A stretch of DNA of 64,000 nucleotides from Neostapfia colusana. Taxonomy: Eukaryota; Streptophyta; Magnoliopsida; Poales; Poaceae. Below, in pieces: positions 1 to 10,375 of this stretch (position 1 is its first letter; every line of letters begins with the position of its first letter). Under the pieces are notes generated by a model, which saw nothing but the letters and a program-made list of their open reading frames with translations, was not told the DNA's origin and did not search any database. Location of the stretch: contig JASWHV010000012.1 of the NCBI GenBank assembly GCA_030760725.1, forward strand, positions 54,901,652-54,965,651, written 5' to 3'. The position numbers were made by a program, and so were the translations under genes.

Positions 1-574
1 AAACATTGACAAGTGAGCCTTGTCAAAAATTTTCATCCTCAATTCCGGGTTACGAGGTACGATGATCCTGTCCTTGAACCACAGCATGCCGTCTCCGTCT
101 TTCCAGAAACATTTCAGTTCTCCACTGTCTAAACGTCTATGCAAATGTGACATGCCCTTGTCATGTTTCTGGGCTTCCGCTATCTCTTCACGGATGTTGG
201 GGATAAGAGCTAAGTTGTAGAGAGCTCCATGGGGAACCACATGCAATGGTGGCCCGTTCTCTTCCAACAGGGTGATGGTCAGATTATGAACGTGTGACTT
301 GCGACTCAGCGCATCCGCCACCATGTTCGCCTTGCCGGGGTGATAATGGATCTCTATTTCATAATCTTTTATCAGTTCTAACCGTCTCCTATGCCTCATG
401 TTCAACTCCTTCTGAGGGAATATATACTTGAGGCTCTTGTGGTCGGTATATAAATGTACGAGGTTACCGAGTAGGTAGTGCCTCCACATTTTGAGTGTGA
501 GTACCATGGTAGCAAGTTCTAAGTCATGAGTTGGATAGTTTTGCTCATGATTCCGGAGCTGCCGTGATCCATAT
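1..574 (-). pseudogene. Gypsy pol fragment: RNase H to integrase N-terminus, open frame
   Basis: Translated on the minus strand, 574 to 1 gives about 190 codons with no stop, running off the left edge. It reads as Ty3/gypsy RNase H (YTDHKSLKYI, then HPGKAN and VADALSR) followed by the linker before the integrase zinc finger (RRLDSGELKCF, DRIIVPRNPELR). The same protein segment occurs in the A, B and C elements, but this copy is clearly diverged from them. The frame is cut at 574, just after a YGSRQLRNHEQ motif, where Element 2's LTR begins, so it is the 3' half of a pol gene split by insertion. The other half is not in the window. It is the only coding fragment here with no visible lesion apart from that insertion. 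Confidence 0.85.
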
Positions 575-2118
575 TGTAAAAGCCCAAGAAAAGGGACTTG
601 CAAAAAAAATTTCATCACCTCACAACACCACAGCTTTTGTTTTGGGTATCTTGTGAATACTTGTGAAGAGCAAGTAATCTCCATCAACAGAGTGATTAGA
701 GGGGAAAGCCCTAACTTTCACAAAGTAAGATTTCTACACATGAACATGATAGGTTGAGCTCACCCCTAGAACTTAAATAGTCTTGGGAAGGTTCAGGCCA
801 AATTTCATGCAAATCCAACATTTTTGAGGCACTTTTGGAGGCATTTGAAAAAGAGGCCAATTTGAATGTAAATCCAAATTGCAGCAACTTTCATCACTTG
901 GATTCAAAAGTTGGCTTCATATTCAAACTCAGCACATTTTTCTGAGTTAGTCCACAAATTTTCAACTCCATTTGAGTTCATCTTGTCGGGAGCTAAATTT
1001 GCAATAATTCAAAACTGAATTTGAATTTCAGTTCAAATGTGAAGCAAATTTAGCCAAATAAATTTCAAATTTGGGAAACCAAATTCCATCTGTGACTTGA
1101 TGATTAAGTCTCACATTCAATTGTGAGTAGCTGGGGATATTTTCAGCAAAAACAGAGGGAAAAATCCAGAGAGGATTAGAGGGGAGGGGCCCACAGGTCA
1201 GAAGCCTTCACACTGAAGTTTTCCTCGGGTGATCTTTTCATCGGCTGAAGCCGCGCGCGCGCCAGCGCGACCGCGCCCGACCGCCAGCAGCGCTCGGACT
1301 TCCACCGCACGGTGAAAACTCTCGGCTCAAAGGCCAGCACACGAGCTGCTTCATCCCCCCTTCTGTTTTCCGAGCAAAAACGAGCACAACCCGAGCTACT
1401 CTCCCGTTTCTGCGCAAGAACTCGACGCCTCCTCCTTTGATCACCGGTGACCGGTCGATCCCGACGGTTTCACGCGCCGTCAACAGAGAGGAAAAGGTGC
1501 GCTTACTTGTGCTGAAGCTGTGGGAGGAGACTGTGCGCCAGTTCCGGCGGTGTAGCTCAAGAATTTCTGGTTTTCTTCCTCGAAGCATATTAGGGTTAGA
1601 GTCCAGTCTACGGCCAAATTTGTTGCACAGAAGCAACCGCCGGTTAAGCTATAGGTCACACACGCTCTAGAACACCTAGCGCACCTCCTCGATCAGGTAG
1701 CAACCGGTTCCATGCGCTAGGGCCTTAGTTCTGTCAAAATGTTAGCCCAGCGGCTGGAAACAGGGCACCTCGCCGGTGAGGTCGTAGTGGCGGCCGTTTT
1801 CACGGGGATCGGTGCTCATGTCCGTGATCAGCAAGTGTCAGCAGAGCTCCCCGAGCAAACCGCGTTGAAAAAGGTGCAGAGGACACCGAGTTTGACTTCG
1901 CCGATGAGCTCCCGGCCGCGGTTACCGTCAAGACCACTATTCTGGCCGTTGCCGAGCTCCGCTGAGGGAACCACTGTGTTAACCAGGCCGAAATATGCAC
2001 AGGCGGTGAGTTTCGTCCGAGGTCGGACAGAAGGACGCCCGGCGGCGAGCTCGCCGGCGAAGGGGGCGGCGGGGAGCCGCAGGAGCGCGAGGTTGAAGAA
2101 GCTCCGCGGGCCCCGCGT
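575..2118 (+). repeat. Truncated 5' LTR of Element 2
   Basis: It begins TGTAAAAGCCCAAG and follows the reverse complement of LTR3 (54808 downward) through the CTCACAACACCACAGC block, the AT-rich part and the GC-rich part near 1230-2110. A TATA-like TTAAATAG lies near 776, about 200 bases in. Only about 1.5 kb of an expected length near 3.8 kb remains, because the LTR stops at the Element 1 junction. The open frames on both strands in the GC-rich part (1238-2174) overlap each other, match no protein I recognise and have counterparts in the other LTRs, so I read them as non-coding. Confidence 0.75.
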
Positions 2119-3393
2119 GTCGGCAACTGCAGAACCTCCATTATACCAGTACACAACCATCGGTGTATGGCCAAGAGATCACAAAAAAGCCTTTACAAAG
2201 GGGTTACTAGATGTACGGACTCACTAAGGTTTTACCAGCAGGCACGAATCACCATTCTCCCACCTACGGGCCCCCTCTTGTGCCATGCAGTTCCCAGGGC
2301 AGTCCTCTCTCGACTCCCATTCCCCGCGCCTTCCACGGTCCATAACAATCTAGTAACTTACCTAATTAGTCAGCTAAGCCGCACCCATACTTGGCCTTGT
2401 GGTGGCACTATTTTCCTGGCATGTGCTCGCATGAACCGGTCCTTAGATCTACGGCAAGTAACCACCATCTCATTCTACCACTTCCACGAACCAAGCTTGC
2501 CTAGATCTCCCCCGATTCATGTTCATTAACATCAATCTTCTCATTATCATTATTCTCATGAGCACAGTAGCTAGACACATTCTATCGCTTCCCATAACCC
2601 GTAGATTAGCGAAGCAAAAAGCAAAAACCGACCATACCCGACTCATAAACTTCCCTGGCGACAAGGGTGGTTAACAAAACTAGTAACTCCTATAAAAGGG
2701 TTCCCCATCAAGTTGACTCAAGCATACACAGTTTTCAAAAAAAAATAGCTTTCAAACACATGGGATCAATATGGTCAAGGGGCACTTGCCTTGTTCATGT
2801 GGCTTCTGTTGCTCTTGGATCTCAAAGTCTTGGTGCTGAGATCCTTCGTAGATAGCTCCCTGAGCTTGTCCTTCTACTTACATTCACACACATACAATAT
2901 TTACAGTAATCAATCATCATGCACAAACCTTATTCAAGATGCAATGGTGCATATGCATGCTAATCCTATGGTGCTGTTTTTATTAGATCAGTTTGTACGT
3001 GCTTTTGCATGTCTTAATGGCTTTGCATGGGGTTTCATGATGAACAGAGGTGTAAGGATCAAGTTGTGGACGTGGCGATGATCTTGACTCTAGATCAAAC
3101 CGATCAACACGTGATCTGTCCACTTGAAAAAAGCTTCTGTTTGAAAGGATCGAAGAAATAGATGCGAAGAAAATTGCGACGACGTCGTAAGGTGGTAACA
3201 GCGACCTACCTCGGCTTTCCTCCTAGTAATGGCAGCAAAACAGATCGTCGGCTCTCCTCCGGCGACGGCGAGTGTGTCGAGGCTTGTCGGCAATCTCTCC
3301 GGTGAAGGGGTTAAGCTCGGCGAGTTTGGGGGCTAGGGCTTCTAAGTTGTCGGCTTAGAAAGGATGTTACGATCAAAGGGGTGTTTCGGGTTC

Positions 3394-3401
3394 TATTTAT
3401 A
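3394..3401 (-). promoter_or_regulatory. TATA box of the Element 1 3' LTR
   Basis: The minus strand reads TATAAATA, a good TATA box. It lies downstream, in the transcription sense, of the G-box repeat array and is conserved in the other LTR at 9341-9348. In this copy the psaB fragment lies immediately upstream of it. Function is inferred from position and motif only. Confidence 0.55.
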
Positions 3402-3403
3402 AC

Positions 3404-3579
3404 AGAAATATCATAAGTACCGCCGCGCCCTGGGACGTCACAAGGAAAACTATACCCGCAATCCTTTTTATCCAGCATTAATTTGGAACCACGTGCATCT
3501 AAAGCACCCTTTACTAAAATCAATGTAGTTGTATGCAAACCTAGAGCAATAGCATGATGAACCAAGAAATCTCCGGGTC
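3404..3579 (-). other. psaB: Nuclear plastid DNA (NUPT): psaB fragment
   Basis: The minus-strand translation matches a conserved internal stretch of photosystem I subunit PsaB: the HHAIALGLHTTTLILVKGAL block, then LDARGSKLM, then DKKD and the PGRGGT loop that binds the FX iron-sulphur cluster. Only about 58 codons are present, with no start or stop of their own. Several residues differ from the usual plastid protein, including Tyr where the cluster-binding Cys after GRGGT is expected. The other LTR lacks this block exactly (9350/9351), so it arrived after the element inserted. Short CAGAA matches flank both sides, which fits end-joining of a plastid fragment. It is non-functional. Confidence 0.9.
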
Positions 3580-3779
3580 CAGAATAAGAAGAGTCCTACT
3601 CTGATTGGATTTCAAATAAGAGTCCTATTCGTTTCGTTTTGGATTTTAACAGCTTATCTCTAATTGGTTTGGTTACAGTATTCGACGTAGAAGAGTTTGT
3701 GTCGGTTTCCTCCGTACCGGGCACTCGCGTACCGAAGAAAAACCACTTAAATCTCGTCTCCTCTGTGGTGATGAGCTCT

Positions 3780-4610
3780 GGAGGCTCCACGTGTCCAGCA
3801 GAGGCCGGGCCTCCCTTTTCCGCAGAGGCGGGCTCCGGTTGTGCCGCAGTCAGGCGGGCGGAACCTCCCCTCTCCTCGGAGGCGAGCTCTGCGTGCGCCA
3901 CATGTCCTGGCGGGTCGGAACCTCCCTCTCCCTCAGAGGCGAGCTCCCCGTGCGCCACGTGTCTGGTGGGTTGGGACCTCCCTCTCCCTCAGAGGCGAGT
4001 TCCGTGTACGCCACGTGTCAGTGTCGGACATCCCCTCTCTTCGAAGGAGAGCTTCGATAGTGCCACGTGTCAGCTCTGGACCTCCCCTCTCTTCGGTGGT
4101 GAGCTCCGAGAATGCCACGCGTCAAGTATCCCCGAACTTCCTTTCTCCTCAGAGGCGAGCTCCGAGGTCGACACGTGTCCATTAGCGTCGGACCTCCCGG
4201 AGGCGAGATCCTAGGTCGACACGTGTCTAACAGGGTCGGACCTCCCGGAGGAGAGCTCCGGAGGTGACACGTGTCCCACGGTGTCGGACCTCTCGGAAGT
4301 GAGCTCCGAGAGCGACACGTGTCCCGCAGTGTCGGACCTCTCGAAAGTGAGCTCCGAGAGCGACACGTGTCCAGCGGGTTGGGCCTTACTTCCCCGCAGC
4401 GACTAGCTCCGGTGGCGACACATGTCCTGCGGGGCTGGACTTCGCTTCTCCGCAGAGACAAGCCCCGGAGGCAACACGTGTCCTGCAGGTCGGACCTCGC
4501 CCCTTCAACAGAGGCTAGCTCCGAGCCTGCCACGTGTCTGGCGGTGCTGGACCTCTCTCCACTATGCAGGGATGAGCTCCAAACATGCCACGTGGCCAGC
4601 ATGCCGCGGG
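3780..4610. repeat. G-box minisatellite in the U3 of the Element 1 3' LTR
   Basis: This is a tandem array of about 16 degenerate units. Each centres on ACACGTGTC or CCACGTGTC followed by a CGGACCTC...GAGCTCCG block. The CACGTG cores at 4172, 4220, 4268, 4316 and 4364 are spaced exactly 48 bases; other units run to about 57. CACGTG is the plant G-box and contains the ABRE core ACGTG. The array lies in U3, upstream of the TATA box. Because the period is a multiple of three, it produces repetitive open frames in several frames, which I do not regard as genes. Confidence 0.85.
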
Positions 4611-4754
4611 AAGTGTCTACAGCGCTCCTCGGCCAACTCGAACTGGCTCTTTTTAGTTATCTTTTTTATTCCTTCTCTGTTTCTACTTATTTTAAAATGT
4701 TTTCTCTACATGAAATATGAATGCATGCATGAATAAGAAATTGAGGGTGTTACA

Positions 4755-4770
4755 AACCTACCCCCCTTAA
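4755..4770 (-). other. Polypurine tract of Element 1
   Basis: The minus strand reads TTAAGGGGGGTAGGTT, directly abutting the inner end of the 3' LTR. This is the expected plus-strand priming site. Confidence 0.8.
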
Positions 4771-5075
4771 ATTGAATCTAGCCCTTGAGATTCGATAGTG
4801 GAGAAGAGATGAGGGAATTCTGCCTTGAGGTCTTCCTCACGTTCCCATGTAGCTTCTGCTTCCGTGTTATGGCTCCACTGTACCTTACACCAACGGATCA
4901 CTTTGTTCCTCGTGACCCTTTCCTTTACGTCCAGAATTCGGACAGGGTGCTCTACATAGGTCAGATCTTCTTGAAGTTCAAGCTCATCCATTGGTACTTG
5001 TTCTTCTGGTACTCTCAAGCACTTCTTGAGCTGGGATACGTGAAACACGTTATGCACGTCAGAGAGGTGCATCGG
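4767..5075 (-). pseudogene. Integrase C-terminal tail with chromodomain-like region, Element 1
   Basis: The frame reads HNVFHVSQLKKCL, then PEEQVPMDELELQ, then PVRILDVKERVTRNK and EEATWEREEDL. This is the GPY-to-chromodomain tail that ends gypsy chromovirus integrases. The domain is thought to steer integration to particular chromatin. It is fused out of frame to the protease segment at about 5075-5085 by a deletion that took RT, RNase H and the catalytic integrase core (roughly 2.7-3 kb judging from the related elements). It ends about 15 bases before the LTR. Confidence 0.8.
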
Positions 5076-5079
5076 GCTG

Positions 5080-5905
5080 ACTCGAACTCGATATGAGTTT
5101 CATGCTCGTTTGTCAACTGCACGCTCCTCTCAGCACATTGGATTACTCCGTTGTGCTTGCTTAACCAATCCATTCCGAGTATTATGTCAAGCCCTTGGGA
5201 ATCCAAGACAATAAGGTTGGCAAGGAAATATACCCCCCTTATTTTAAGGTTTACTTTCGGACATACTATATTAGTCCTCATCTCTCCACCGGGAGAATTA
5301 ACCAACATAGTATATTTCATGTGTGATATGGGTAGGTTATGCTTGGCAACATACTTGGAAAATATGAATGAATGTGATGCTCCGGAATAAAAAAAAATGG
5401 TGGCTGAGTTGGAGTTGGCAAGGAACATACCAATCACGACGTCCTCAGCCTGTTGCACTTCCTCAGCAGAGACATGATTCACGTTGCCACGAGCGTAGTT
5501 CTGCTGTCCACGGTTGCCTTGCGTAGCTCCTCCGTTCGGCCGTGGGTTCTGCTTGGGCGCGTTGCTTGGCTGTCCAAGACCTTTCCTCGGGCACTGACTC
5601 GCAAAGTGTCCTGGTTCAAGGCATGCAAAGCATGCCTTGTTGCCCAAGGCAGCAGGGACATTGGGGCGGGGGTTTTGAACAGGGGCACCCATGTTTGGAT
5701 GGGGCGCAGGAGGCAAAGGCACACGAGGTGCTTGCATAGCAGGACGTTGCTGTGGTGGCTGATTAGGGCGAAAAGTAGAAGCGGTCGGTGCATAATGCGG
5801 TACAGCTGGGGGCATGTATCGGGGACGTACACTGCTCCCTTGTGGCTGGTATGGCATCTTTCTCTTGCCCTCTTGCTCGATCTCTCGGATCTTGCTTTCA
5901 ACCAC
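5080..5905 (-). pseudogene. Gag zinc knuckle and aspartic protease, Element 1
   Basis: The segment begins in the gag C-terminus with a Pro-rich stretch. It has one CCHC knuckle (CFACLEPGHFASQC) for RNA binding, and then a retropepsin-like protease with VVIGMFLANSNSA and ILGMDWLSKHNGVIQC. The catalytic D-S-G reads Y-S-G (codon at 5387-5389, beside a long A/T run), so the protease would be inactive. A one-base lesion near 5932 separates it from the upstream gag frame. The 3' end runs into the deletion joining it to the chromodomain tail. Confidence 0.85.
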
Positions 5906-5919
5906 TATAGCTTTGTCAA

Positions 5920-6708
5920 CTAGCTTTGGAAGTTCGCACAGTCATTGCTGAGGAGCTGAACCTGGATCTCATTGTTCAACCCTCTCATGAACAAGTATTG
6001 CTTCCGTTGGTCTGAGTTGACATCTTCGGGGGCATACCGTGACAGTTGCGTGAACTTGTTGAGGTACTCATTCACGCTCTTTTTGCCTTGGTGGAGACCT
6101 TCGAACTCTTGCCTTTTGAGCATCATGACTCCAGCAGGAACGTAATGAGAGCGGAAACTCTCCTTGAACTCAGTCCAAGTGATAGTCTCTGGGTCGACAT
6201 GAGCATTGCACAGAGCATCCCACCAGTCAGCGGCTGCTCCCATAAGTTGGTGCGACGCAAAGAGAACATTCTCTCGATCATTGCACTGGACTATGGCAAC
6301 CTTCTTCTCCATGGACTTCAACCAGTCGTCGGCCTCCATGGGATCATTAGCTTGTGAGAAAGTAGGTGGTCGAGTTCTCATGAACTCTCCCAATTGGTTG
6401 TGAGCTGGCGGTGGTGGTAGTGGTGGTGGCGGTAGTGCAGGAACGGGGTTGTTGTTGTTGGCTTGCAGCTGACCCAAAGTTTGGATCATTGTTTGCATGA
6501 GCTGATTCTGTATAGCCATCAACCTTTCAAGATTGTTTCCACCAGCCTCGGGGTTGTCATTCTCAGGAACTTCGACGTGGTCGTCCTCTTGGTTACCACG
6601 GACGTTCCTCCTTTGATGGTCGGCGTTTTCTCTCACCATCTGTGAGAGAGAGTTGGATAGAATAGAAGTTAGAAGTTTAGATGGATTCCCCCCAACTATA
6701 TGCATCAA
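5920..6708 (-). pseudogene. Gag capsid region, Element 1
   Basis: A 262-codon open frame with the plant gypsy gag signature: a Gln/Asn- and Pro-rich N-terminal part, then FMRTRPPTFSQANDPMEADDW, LMGAAADWWDAL, TWTEFKESFRSHYVPAGVM and LHQGKKSVNEYLNKFTQLSRYAP. Gag would package element RNA into virus-like particles. The Met at 6708 is only the most upstream in frame; the true start may be the MVRENADHQ Met further in. It is broken at its 3' end by the frameshift near 5932. Confidence 0.85.
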
Positions 6709-6894
6709 GGGTATGAACTATATATCAACCTATATGAGGATGTGAACACATGGCGAAGCATCTCACATCTCTCTACTATGTGTGGATATGGACAACACTG
6801 AAACGTCCCACAACTCACACTAAGCACACAATCAAAATCAATCATCACAAAAGTTTCAACACACAACTCCTATTCAAGCTTATTCAATAGGGGT

Positions 6895-7196
6895 CCTATG
6901 TGGTTTGGGGTGATACCAATCTGTGACTTTGTCCTGTAGTCAATGTGGTTTGGAGTGATACCTATGATAACAATCTCTGATCAATTTGTGACTTCTACCT
7001 AGGCTTGCACCCTATAGTCAATGTGGTTCCTAATGCCAATCTATGCATTCTAAGCTTGCATCCTATGGTCATAGTGGCTCTAATGCTAATCTATGACTAG
7101 GCCTGCGTTCTATGGTTAACGTGGCAGATCTGATACTAATCTGTGAATTGTATCTAGGCTTGTGACCTACGGTCAACCATGGCTCTGATACCAATC
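6895..7196 (-). repeat. Degenerate tandem array of PBS-like units beside the 5' LTR
   Basis: Six diverged units of about 45-78 bases start near 6895, 6932, 7010, 7062, 7110 and 7166. Each has the form CCTATGGTCAATGTGG, then CTCTGATACC, then AATCTGTGA. The last unit is the real primer site running into the LTR start TGTGACG. Each earlier unit is therefore a degraded copy of primer site plus the first bases of the LTR. The rest of the leader (6709-6894) holds nothing I recognise. Confidence 0.7.
7182..7193 (-). promoter_or_regulatory. Primer-binding site, initiator-Met tRNA (Element 1)
   Basis: The minus strand reads TGGTATCAGAGC, the usual plant retroelement complement of the initiator-Met tRNA 3' end, three bases inside the 5' LTR. 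Confidence 0.85.
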
Positions 7197-9340
7197 TGTG
7201 ACGCCCCTGTTCCGAGAAACCTCAGAACCGAGCTGATGCATATGTGTGCCCAGGATGTTCATCACACATGCACATGTATCCACAAACTGAATTCAGAATA
7301 TAACCCTGAATAATAGGATTTTATTACAATGTCTCATGAGTCCCTAACTCATTCTAGCAGCGGAAGTCTTATTCTAGCAGCGGAAGTCTTCTAAACTATT
7401 GTGGAAGCAAACTAAACAGCAGCGGCGGCTCCATCTCCTACTCCACAGGCAAGTTGACGGTAGATCACACACCTAGTACTCCACATGCTCTTCAAAGTAC
7501 TCCTATCCTGTTGCTGATGATGATGATAATGCAAGGGTGAGTACATGATATACTCAGCAAGTGCAGAAAGTATGACATGTAGCTTACATCATGGTAGGAA
7601 TAAAAAGGCTCATTGTAGAAAAGCAAAGTTTATTTCACAAACATGATAAAAACAGCAACTAGCTTTAAGTTACCTCCATCATGTTTCACCACCTCCCATG
7701 TCTCATCCAGACATTTATCTTTCTCAACCTTTCTCATGCTCATGAATACCATCTCATATTCATTACCGTCTCATCTCATATTCAGTTCCATCTCATAACC
7801 GAAACCAATCTCATTGTCATGACTCAACAGTCATGAAAACCAATCTCATTTACCAAGACTCCACAGTCTTGAAACCAAACCTCAATGACCAAACCATAAC
7901 CAAACCAATAACCAAACCAAAAACCTCCCAATGACCATCCCAGACCATCCCATCTAATCATGGAAGTTGGCCAGGCGCTTGTGACAGGAAGCACGGCTAT
8001 CATGATAGTTTTACACTCTGCAGAGGTGGCACCACTTTACCCACAAGTTTGTGATTTCGTCACCCGTCGGCGACTGTAGAACCTCCATTATACCAGTACA
8101 CAACCGTCGGTGTATGGCCAAGAGATCACAAAATAGCCTTTACAAAGGGGTTACTAAATGTATGGACTCACTAAGGTTTCACCAGCAGGCTCGAATCACC
8201 ATTCTCCCACCTACGGGCCCCCTCTTGTGCCATGCAGTTCCCAGGGCAGTCCTCTCTCGACTCCCATTCCCCGCGCCTTCCACGGTCCATAACAATCTAG
8301 TAACTTACCTAATTAGTCAGCTAAGCCGCACCCATACTTGGCCTTGTGGTGGCACTGTTTTCCTGGAATGTGCTCGCATGAACCGGTCCTTAGATCTACG
8401 GCAAGTAACCACCATCTCATTCTACCACTTCCACGAACCAAGCTTGCCTAGATCTCCCCCGATTCATGTTCATTAACATCAAGCTTCTCATTATCATTAT
8501 TCTCATGAGTGCAGTAGCTAGACACATTCTATCGCTTCCCATAACCCGTAGATTAGCGAAGCAAAAAGCAAAAACCGACCATACCCGACTCACAAACTTC
8601 CCTGGCAACAAGGGTGGTTAACAAAACTAGTAACTCCTATAAAAGGGTTTCCCATCAAGTTGGCTCAAGCATACACAGTTTTTGCAAACAAAATAGCTTT
8701 CAAAACATGGGATCAATATGGTCAAGGGGCACTTGCCTTGTTCCTGTGGCTTTTGTTGCTCTTGGATCTCAAAGTCTTGGTGCTGAAATCCTTCGTAGAT
8801 AGCTCCCTGGGCTTGTCCTTCTACTTACATTCACACACATACAAGATTTACAATAATCAATCATCATGCACAAACCTTATTCAAGATGCAATGGTGCATA
8901 TGCATGCTAATCCTATGGTGCTGTTTTTATTAGATCAGTTTGTACGTGCTTTTGCATGTCTTAATGGCTTTGCATGGGGTTTTACGATAAACAGAGGTGT
9001 AAGGATCAAGTTGTGGACGTGGCGATGATCTTGACTCTAGATCAAACCGATCAACACGTGATCTGTCCACTTGAAAAAATCTTCTATTTGAAAGGATCGA
9101 AGAAATAGATGCAAAGAAAATAGAGACGATGTCGTAAGGTGGTAACAGAGACCTTCCTCGGCTTTCCTCCTAGTAATGGCAGCAAAACAGATCGTCGGCT
9201 ATCCTCCAGCGATGGCAAGTGTGTCGTGGCTCATCGGTGGTCTCTCCGGCAAAGGGGTTTAGCTCGGCGAGTTTGGGGGCTAGGGCTTCTAAGTTGTCGG
9301 CTTAGAAAGGATGTTACGATCAAAGGGGTGTTTCGGGTTC

Positions 9341-9348
9341 TATTTATA
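9341..9348 (-). promoter_or_regulatory. TATA box of the Element 1 5' LTR
   Basis: TATAAATA on the minus strand, about 190 bases downstream (in the transcription sense) of the G-box array and in the same context as 3394-3401. It is the likely promoter for the element RNA. Confidence 0.55.
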
Positions 9349-9539
9349 ACCGGAATAAGAAGAGTTCTACTCTGATTGAATTTCAAATAAGAGTCCTATT
9401 CGTTTCGTTTTGGATCTTAACAGCTTATCTCTAATTGATTTGGTTACAGTATTCAACATAGAAGAGTTCGTGTCGGTTTCCTCCGTACCGGGCACTCGCG
9501 TGCCGAATAAAAACCGCTTAAATATCGTCTCGTCCGTGG

Positions 9540-10375
9540 TGATGAGCTCCGGAGGATCCACGTGTCCAGCAGAGGCCGGGCCCCCCTTTTCCGCAGAGGC
9601 GGGCTCTGGTTGTGCCGCGTGTCAGGCGGGCGGGACCTCCCCTCTCCTCGGAGGTCAGCTTCGCGTGCGCCACGTGTCCTGGCGGGTCGGAACCTCCCTC
9701 TCCCTCAGAGGCGAGCTCCGCGTGTGCCACGTGTCTGGTGGGTCGGGACCTCCCTCTCCCTCAGAGGCAAGTTCCGTGTACGCCACATGTTAGTGCCAGA
9801 CCTCCCCTCTCTTCGGAAGTGAGCTCCGATAGTGCCACGTGTCAGTTCCGGACCTCCCTTCTCTTCGGTGGTGAGCTCCGAGAATGCCACGCGTCAAGTA
9901 GCGCCGAACTTCCTTTCTCCTCAGAGACGATCTCCGACGTCAACACGTGTCTATCAGCATCGGACCTCCCGGAGGCGAGCTCTGAGGTCGACACGTGTCC
10001 AACAGTGTCGGTCCTCCTGGAGGTGAGCTCCGGAGGTGACACGTGTCCCGCGGTGTCGGACCTCTCGGAAGTGAGCTCCGAGAGTGACACGTGTCCCGCG
10101 GTATCGGACCTCTCGGAAGTGAGCTCCGTGAGCAGCACGTGTCCAGCGGGTTGGGCCTTACTTCCCCGCAGCGACTAGCTCCGGTGGCGACACGTTTCCT
10201 GCGGGGCTGGACTTCGCTTCTCCGCAGAGACAAGCCCCGGATGCAACACGTGTCCTGCGGGTCGGACCTCGCCCCTTCCACATAGGCTAGATCCGCGCCT
10301 GCCACGTGTCTGGCGGTGCCGGACCTCTCCCCACTATGCAGGGATGAGCTCCAAACACGCCACGTGGACAGCAGG
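9540..10375. repeat. G-box minisatellite in the U3 of the Element 1 5' LTR
   Basis: Second copy of the array, with the same CACGTGTC-centred units and an approximately 48-base period in its central part. A few units differ from the partner LTR by single bases. It occupies the enhancer position upstream of the TATA box. Confidence 0.85.

Larger units (their letters stand above)
2119..4754 (-). repeat. 3' LTR of Element 1, missing its outer 869 bp
   Basis: It matches 8066-10526 of the other LTR. The two run without a net length change from 2119 to 3403, and the length difference over the whole match is almost entirely the plastid insert at 3404-3579. The outer 869 bases (equivalent to 7197-8065) are gone. 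The break lies at a GTCGGC(A/G)ACTG stretch shared with the retained copy. The inner end is GTTACA at 4754, directly followed by the polypurine tract. Confidence 0.85.

Noticed and set aside
1238..2227. Overlapping open frames in GC-rich LTR parts (also 19586-20549, 47230-48258, 53079-54169, 63652-63957)
   Set aside because: They overlap on opposite strands, recur only in LTR copies and match no family I recognise. High GC content alone makes stops rare.
3311..3565. psaB-like frame as a functional gene
   Set aside because: It covers only about 58 codons of a protein of more than 700 residues, has lost an FX ligand Cys, and continues into LTR sequence.
7700..7960. CATCTCAT/AACCAAACC repetitive stretch as a satellite or CRISPR-like array
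   Set aside because: Units are short, irregular and low-complexity, within the Element 1 LTR, with no spacer-repeat structure.
9842..10178. Repetitive 16-residue peptides encoded across the G-box arrays (also 3596-4602)
   Set aside because: The 48-base period keeps several frames open on both strands at once. There is no conserved start and no known domain, and the region is LTR U3. I treat these as by-products of the repeat.
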